Of a stretch of DNA of 64,000 nt, positions 59,507-64,000 are shown piece by piece (within the stretch, counting starts at the first letter, position 1; each line of letters begins with the position of its first letter). This DNA comes from Streptomyces sp. H27-C3 (GTDB taxonomy: Bacteria; Actinomycetota; Actinomycetes; Streptomycetales; Streptomycetaceae). The stretch is taken from positions 62,001-126,000 of the forward strand of contig NZ_JASITA010000019.1 of assembly GCF_030063415.1 (NCBI RefSeq), given 5' to 3'. The translations under genes were made by a program, and so were the position numbers. A model generated the notes under the pieces. It was not told where the DNA came from. It did not search any database and saw nothing but the letters and a program-made list of their open reading frames with translations.

Positions 59507-60673
59507 ATGAACCACCAGCCCACCCCCGAGGACAAATTCAGCTTCGGCCTGTGGACCGTGGGATGGCAAGGACGGGACCCGTTCGGCGATGCGACCCGGC
59601 GGGCCCTGGAGCCCGCGGAGTCCGTGCGCAGGCTGGCCGAGCTCGGCGCGTACGGCGTGACCTTCCACGACGACGACCTGATCCCGTTCGGCGCGTCGGA
59701 GTCCGAGCGCGAGTCCCACATCAAGCGGTTCCGGCAGGCGCTCGACGAGACCGGCCTGGTGGTGCCCATGGCCACCACGAATCTCTTCACCCACCCGGTC
59801 TTCAAGGACGGCGCGTTCACCGCCAACGACCGTGACGTGCGCCGCTTCGCGCTGCGCAAGACGATCCGCAACATTGATCTCGCCGTCGAGCTCGGGGCGC
59901 GGACCTACGTCGCGTGGGGAGGCCGCGAGGGCGCGGAGTCGGGAGCCGCCAAAGACGTCCGGGTCGCACTGGACCGGATGAAGGAGGCCTTCGACCTGCT
60001 GGGCGCGTACGTCGTCGAGCAGGGCTACGACCTGCGCTTCGCCATCGAACCCAAGCCCAACGAGCCGCGCGGCGACTTCCTGCTGCCCACCATCGGGCAC
60101 GCCCTCGCGTTCATCGAGCGCCTGGAGCAACCCGAGATGTACGGCGTCAACCCGGAGACGGGCCACGAGCAGATGGCCGGGCTCAACTTCCCGCACGGCA
60201 TCGCACAGGCGCTGTGGGCGGACAAGCTTTTCCACATCGACCTCAACGGCCAGACCGGCATCAAGTACGACCAGGATCTGCGCTTCGGCGCGGGCGACCT
60301 GCGACAGGCATTCTGGTTGGTCGACCTGCTGGAGACGTCGGGATGGGAGGGCTCGCGGCACTTCGACTTCAAGCCGCCGCGCACCGAGGACCTCGACGGG
60401 GTGTGGGCCTCCGCGGCCGGCTGCATGCGCAACTACCTGATCCTCAAGGAGCGGGCCGCCATCTTCCGCGCCGACCCGGAGGTCCAGGAGGCGCTGATCG
60501 CCTCCCGTCTCGACGAGCTGGCGCAGCCCACCGCCGCGGACGGCCTGGCGGCACTGCTGGCCGACCGCGGGTCCTACGAGGAGTTCGACGCGACGGCCGC
60601 CGCCGAGCGGGGCATGGCGTTCGAACGGCTCGACCAGCTGGCCATGGACCATCTGCTGGCCGCGCGAGGCTGA
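59507..60673 (+). CDS. xylA: xylose isomerase
   Basis: A 388-residue class I (actinobacterial) xylose isomerase: FSFGLWTVGWQGRDPFGDAT, TFHDDDLIPFG with the catalytic histidine, TYVAWGGREGAE, the metal-binding region RFAIEPKPNEPRGD and FHIDLNGQTGIKYDQDLRFG. It interconverts D-xylose and D-xylulose. The ATG at 59507 follows GGGAG. It is divergent from xylB. Confidence 0.92.
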   Translation: MNHQPTPEDKFSFGLWTVGWQGRDPFGDATRRALEPAESVRRLAELGAYGVTFHDDDLIPFGASESERESHIKRFRQALDETGLVVPMATTNLFTHPVFKDGAFTANDRDVRRFALRKTIRNIDLAVELGARTYVAWGGREGAESGAAKDVRVALDRMKEAFDLLGAYVVEQGYDLRFAIEPKPNEPRGDFLLPTIGHALAFIERLEQPEMYGVNPETGHEQMAGLNFPHGIAQALWADKLFHIDLNGQTGIKYDQDLRFGAGDLRQAFWLVDLLETSGWEGSRHFDFKPPRTEDLDGVWASAAGCMRNYLILKERAAIFRADPEVQEALIASRLDELAQPTAADGLAALLADRGSYEEFDATAAAERGMAFERLDQLAMDHLLAARG

Positions 60674-60689
60674 CCCGTTGTAGTCGCCC

Positions 60690-60721
60690 CTGCTGCCGCC
60701 GACGACGGCCGGCGGCAGCAG
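60690..60721. terminator. hairpin between convergent xylA and SWIM genes
   Basis: ctgctgccgccg pairs perfectly with cggcggcagcag (12 bp, 8-base loop), 16 bases after the xylA stop and 10 before the SWIM gene stop. It can end both transcripts. Confidence 0.75.
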
Positions 60722-60731
60722 AGGCGGCCCG

Positions 60732-62048
60732 TCATCCGTCTCCCAGAAGCACGACAGCGAGCGCCGACGCCGGGTCCTGGTCGGCGGGACCGGCGGGCGT
60801 CCAGCGCCCGCGCTCCTTGCGGTAGGGCCACCAACGGCCGTCGTGCCCGTACCGCAGCTGTGCGTCCGAGCCGGCCACGGTCCACCGGTTGCGCTGGGCC
60901 CGCAGCTGCGGGCGCTCGCCCTCCTCCCACGCCTCGGCCAGCCGGGTCCTGGCGCGCGCGAGTGCCTCCGGCTCCGGTGAGCACTCCTCCTCCAGGACGG
61001 CGAGCGCTGCGCACCCTCCGTACCCCCACGCCCGGACGGCCAGGGCCAGTTCGGCCCGGTCCCGCCCGGTCCCCGCCGCGAGACGTGCGACGATCCGTGG
61101 CTCGGGACCACTCGCGGCCAGCCGCACCGCGTCCTGCGACTCCGTCAGCTCCTCCTCCACCGGGCGCCGTTCATGCCCGGCCGACAGTGCTTCCGCCAGC
61201 ATGCGCCGCGCCCGGACAGCCGTGTCCCGCGCCAGGAACTCCAGCGTCGGCACATCGATTCCCGGCGCGCCTACCCCGGGCGCGGGCCCCGTCTCCGTGT
61301 CGAGGACCGGCGGCTGTCCCGGCTCGTCCGGGAGCGGCGGGGGAGAGGGCGGTGCCGCCCGCGTGTTCCACGCCGCGTACGCCTCGTCGGCGCGTACGCC
61401 CTCCGGCGTGCGCTCGTCCTCATGCGCCCCCTGGGGTTCCTGGGGCGCCGCCCTGGAGGCGCTGCGCACCTGCAGCTCGTCGAGCAACTCGCGCTCCCTC
61501 CGCCCGCGTATCAGCAGCAGCACAAAAGGGTCCTCGTCCAGCAGCCTGGCCACCTGGTAGCAGAGTGCCGCGGTGTGCGGACAGTGGTCCCACGCCTCGC
61601 AGGAGCACTCGGGCTCCAGGTCGCCCATGCCCGGCAGCAGTTCGACTCCGGCCGCCGCCGCGTCCTCCACCAGATGCGGCGGCATGTCCCGGTCGAGCAG
61701 CGCCGCGATGTGCCCGGAGCGGTCGACCGCCATGTCGAGGAACCTGTCCCACTCCTCCTCGCTCAGCTGCTGAAGCAGCACATCACTGCGGTACGCCGAG
61801 CCGTCCCGTTCGCGGACCACGGCCGTGATCCGGCCCGGCCGAACGGACACGGCACCGACCGCGGCCTCGCGCGCGTACTTGCGCCCTTTCTTGAGCTGCT
61901 GCCCGTCGAGAGCGGAGTCCTCCAGTGCCTTCATCCAGGCCAGACCCCACCAAGTCCGCGCGAAACCGCGCCCCTGGGCGGGAGGCAGGGCGCCGAAAGT
62001 GCGCTCGGCCCCCTGCTCGTACGTCTCGCCTTCGCTCCGCTCGTTCAT
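60732..62048 (-). CDS. SWIM zinc-finger protein
   Basis: A 438-residue protein with the SWIM motif ECSCEAWDHCPHTAALCYQV (about residues 146-165), where three cysteines and one histidine bind zinc. The N-terminus GFARTWWGLAWMKALEDSAL is typical of the SWIM proteins that partner with SNF2 helicases. A proline-rich linker follows and the C-terminus is alpha-helical. The ATG overlaps the helicase stop (ATGA), so the two are translated together. The likely role is DNA binding or repair with the helicase. Confidence 0.8.
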   Translation of the reverse strand: MNERSEGETYEQGAERTFGALPPAQGRGFARTWWGLAWMKALEDSALDGQQLKKGRKYAREAAVGAVSVRPGRITAVVRERDGSAYRSDVLLQQLSEEEWDRFLDMAVDRSGHIAALLDRDMPPHLVEDAAAAGVELLPGMGDLEPECSCEAWDHCPHTAALCYQVARLLDEDPFVLLLIRGRRERELLDELQVRSASRAAPQEPQGAHEDERTPEGVRADEAYAAWNTRAAPPSPPPLPDEPGQPPVLDTETGPAPGVGAPGIDVPTLEFLARDTAVRARRMLAEALSAGHERRPVEEELTESQDAVRLAASGPEPRIVARLAAGTGRDRAELALAVRAWGYGGCAALAVLEEECSPEPEALARARTRLAEAWEEGERPQLRAQRNRWTVAGSDAQLRYGHDGRWWPYRKERGRWTPAGPADQDPASALAVVLLGDG

Positions 62049-64000
62049 CGGGCGCCCCCTCGCAGCTCCACCAGGTCCGCCAGCTCGGCGTCGGACAGTT
62101 CGGTCAGCGCTGCCTCGCCGGAGCCGAGGACGGAGTCCGCGAGTCGCTGCTTGCGCGCGAGCATGTCGGCGATCCGGTCCTCGATGGTCCCCTCGGCGAT
62201 CAGCCGGTGCACCTGCACCGGCTGGGTCTGCCCGATGCGGTACGCGCGGTCGGTGGCCTGCGCCTCGACGGCCGGGTTCCACCAGCGGTCGTAGTGCACG
62301 ACATGGGCGGCCCGGGTGAGGTTGAGCCCGGTGCCGGCCGCCTTCAACGACAGCAGGAACACCGGGACCTCACCGTCCTGGAACCGCTGCACCATGGCCT
62401 CGCGCTGCGGGACGGGCGTACCGCCGTGCAGGAACTGGGTGCTCACGCCGCGTGCCGCGAGATGCCTCTCCAGCAGCCGCGCCATCTGCACGTACTGCGT
62501 GAAGATCAACACGCTCGCGTCCTCGGCCAGGATGGTGTCGAGGAGCTCGTCCAGCAGCTCCAGCTTCCCCGACCGGCCCGCGATACGAAGCCGTCCACCG
62601 TGCGAGCCACGATCCTGCGAGCCACGATGCTGCGAACTGTGCTCCTGCGAACTGTGTTCCTTCAGGTACTGCGCCGGGTGGTTGCAGATCTGCTTCAGCG
62701 CGGTCAGTAGCTTGACCACAAGACCTCGGCGGGCGAAACCGTCGGCCCCGGAGATCTCCGCGAGCGTCTCGCGCACCACCGCTTCGTACAGCCCGGCCTG
62801 CTCCGCCGTGAGCGAGACGGCACGGTCGGTCTCCGTCTTCGGCGGCAGCTCGGGTGCGATACCGGGATCCGACTTGCGGCGGCGTAGCAGGAAGGGACGC
62901 ACGAGCTTGGAGAGCCGCTCGGCCGCCGCCGGGTCGTCGCCGCTCTCGATCGCCTGGGCGTAGTGCCTGCGGAAGGTCCCCACGCGGCCGAGCAGGCCGG
63001 GTGTCGTCCAGTCGAGAATCGCCCACAGTTCGGAGAGATTGTTCTCCACCGGAGTGCCGGTGAGCGCCACGCGCGCGTGGGCGCCGATCGTCCTGAGCTG
63101 CTTGGCGGTCGCCGAGTGCGGATTCTTGACGTGCTGTGCCTCGTCCACGACGAGGCCCACGGCCCCGCCCCGGCCAGCCGTGGTGCGTCGAGGCGCATGG
63201 TGCCGTACGTCGTCAGGACGAACCCGCCGTCCGTCAGGTCCTCCAGGCTGCGCGATGACCCGTGGAAGCGCCGGACGGCGATGCCCGGTGCGAACTTTTC
63301 GATCTCGCGCTGCCAGTTGCCCATGAGGGATGTCGGGCAGACCACGAGGGTGGGCCCAGCGGCCCGCTCGTCGGTCTGCCGGTGCAGATGCAGGGCGATG
63401 AGCGTGATGGTCTTGCCGAGCCCCATGTCGTCGGCGAGACAGCCGCCGAGCCCCAAGGACGTCATGTGGTGCAGCCAGTTGAGGCCGCGCAGCTGGTAGT
63501 CACGCAGGGTCGCCGCCAGGGCGGCCGGCTGCGCGATGGTCTGGAGCCCGGGGCCCTCCGGATCGGCCAGCCGGTCCCGCAACTGTGCGAGCCACCCCGT
63601 GGCCTGTACGTCGACCCGCTGTCCGTCGACCTCCGTGCGGCCGGTCAGCGCGGCGCCGAGGGCATCGATCGGCGCGACCTTGCGGTCGTGGCGGTCCCGC
63701 GCGCGGCGGGCCTGATCCGGATCGATCAGCACCCACTGGTCGCGCAGCCGCACCACCGGTCTGCCGGCCTCGGCCAGCCGGTCGAGCTCGGCCCTGGTGA
63801 GCTGTTGATCGCCCAGTGCGAACGACCAGTTGAAGGCGAGCAGGGACTCGGCGGACAGAAATGACGGCAGGTCGGACGAGGGCTTCTGCGGGCCCTTGCC
63901 CTCGTGGCTGCTCTCGCCCCCGCCGGGTTCACCGGCCGTTCCCGGTGGACCGACGACGGCGCGGGTGGTCAGCTTGCGGGCCAGCTCCCGGGGCCAGTGC
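62045..64000 (-). pseudogene. SNF2/DEAD-like helicase, frameshift near 63157, 5' end beyond window
   Basis: The frame open to the right edge contains LPSFLSAESLLAFNWSFALG, the SNF2 motif I region CLADDMGLGKTITLIALHLH, VVCPTSLMGNWQREIEKFAP and VLTTYGTMRLDAPRLAGAGP. The next motif (LVVDEAQHVKNPHS) and the C-terminal helicase half (LTGTPVENNLSELWAILDWT, VLIFTQYVQM, AHVVHYDRWWNPAVEAQATD, RAYRIGQTQPVQVHRL) are in another frame. One missing G in gtgggcc (63154-63160) explains the break; with GGGG it would read GPWGLVVDEAQHV. Since the family is well conserved and its SWIM partner is intact, a base-calling error is plausible. Confidence 0.8.

Noticed and set aside
1..64000. CRISPR arrays, tRNA or rRNA genes, toxin-antitoxin pairs, phage genes or integration sites
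   Set aside because: No repeat-spacer pattern, cloverleaf-like sequence, integrase or phage structural gene was seen on either strand.
60732..64000. SWIM/SNF2 pair as a novel defence system
   Set aside because: This two-gene arrangement is widespread in actinobacteria as a housekeeping-type helicase pair, and no nuclease or other defence gene is adjacent in the window.

Overview
The window is very GC-rich, strongly GC-biased at third codon positions, uses GTG and TTG starts, and carries families typical of Streptomyces: a SARP regulator, LAL-type LuxR and ROK regulators, an RsbW-like ATPase, an LLM/FMN-reductase duo and GMC oxidoreductases. It looks like a chromosomal segment of a Streptomyces or close relative, rich in catabolic and redox genes and with visible gene decay. 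No tRNA, rRNA, CRISPR array or complete mobile element was seen.

Layout. 1-6.6 kb: a flavin disulfide oxidoreductase running off the left edge, a methyltransferase, a TVP38 membrane-protein fragment broken by an IS5-type transposase remnant, an MFS transporter, a truncated threonine aldolase fused to a decayed condensation-domain gene, and a near-empty stretch. 6.6-16 kb: a minus-strand redox cassette (GMC oxidoreductase, aldehyde dehydrogenase, ABM monooxygenase, F420-reductase/SnoaL fusion, luciferase-like monooxygenase and its FMN reductase) headed by a frameshifted LAL regulator. 16-24 kb: small catalase, PAP2 phosphatase, peptide deformylase, then a second redox cassette (secreted hydrolase, broken esterase, zinc alcohol dehydrogenase, second GMC oxidoreductase, WrbA-like protein). 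24.6-28 kb: a large SARP regulator.

28.3-52.2 kb is the most coherent region and looks like an island for breaking down aryl esters or glycosides. It holds secreted and cytoplasmic carboxylesterases, SurE, an MFS transporter, a GH3 glycosidase, a LacI regulator, a P450 interrupted by a 158-bp miniature element, and a full salicylate route: CoA ligase, thioesterase, two-domain salicylyl-CoA 5-hydroxylase, nitrilase, gentisate dioxygenase, maleylpyruvate hydrolase, maleate isomerase and a PaaX-type regulator. Two different palindromes recur at promoters here. TTACACGTGTAA-type sites lie before the MFS, GH3, lacI/P450 and esterase/ATPase genes. TTGACG-N2-CGTCAA-type sites overlap the -35 boxes of the carboxylesterase, CoA ligase and hydroxylase genes. 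I infer two overlaid regulons, LacI for uptake and release of the aromatic and PaaX for its ring degradation.

52.2-64 kb: broken hydrolase and peptidase remnants, an acetaldehyde-type dehydrogenase with its GAF regulator, the xylose genes (ROK repressor, xylB, divergent xylA) with a palindrome between them, and a SWIM protein/SNF2 helicase pair cut by the right edge.

Several otherwise well-conserved genes carry single-base frameshifts, some in short homopolymers. Base-calling errors are therefore a serious alternative to true pseudogenes and should be checked first.
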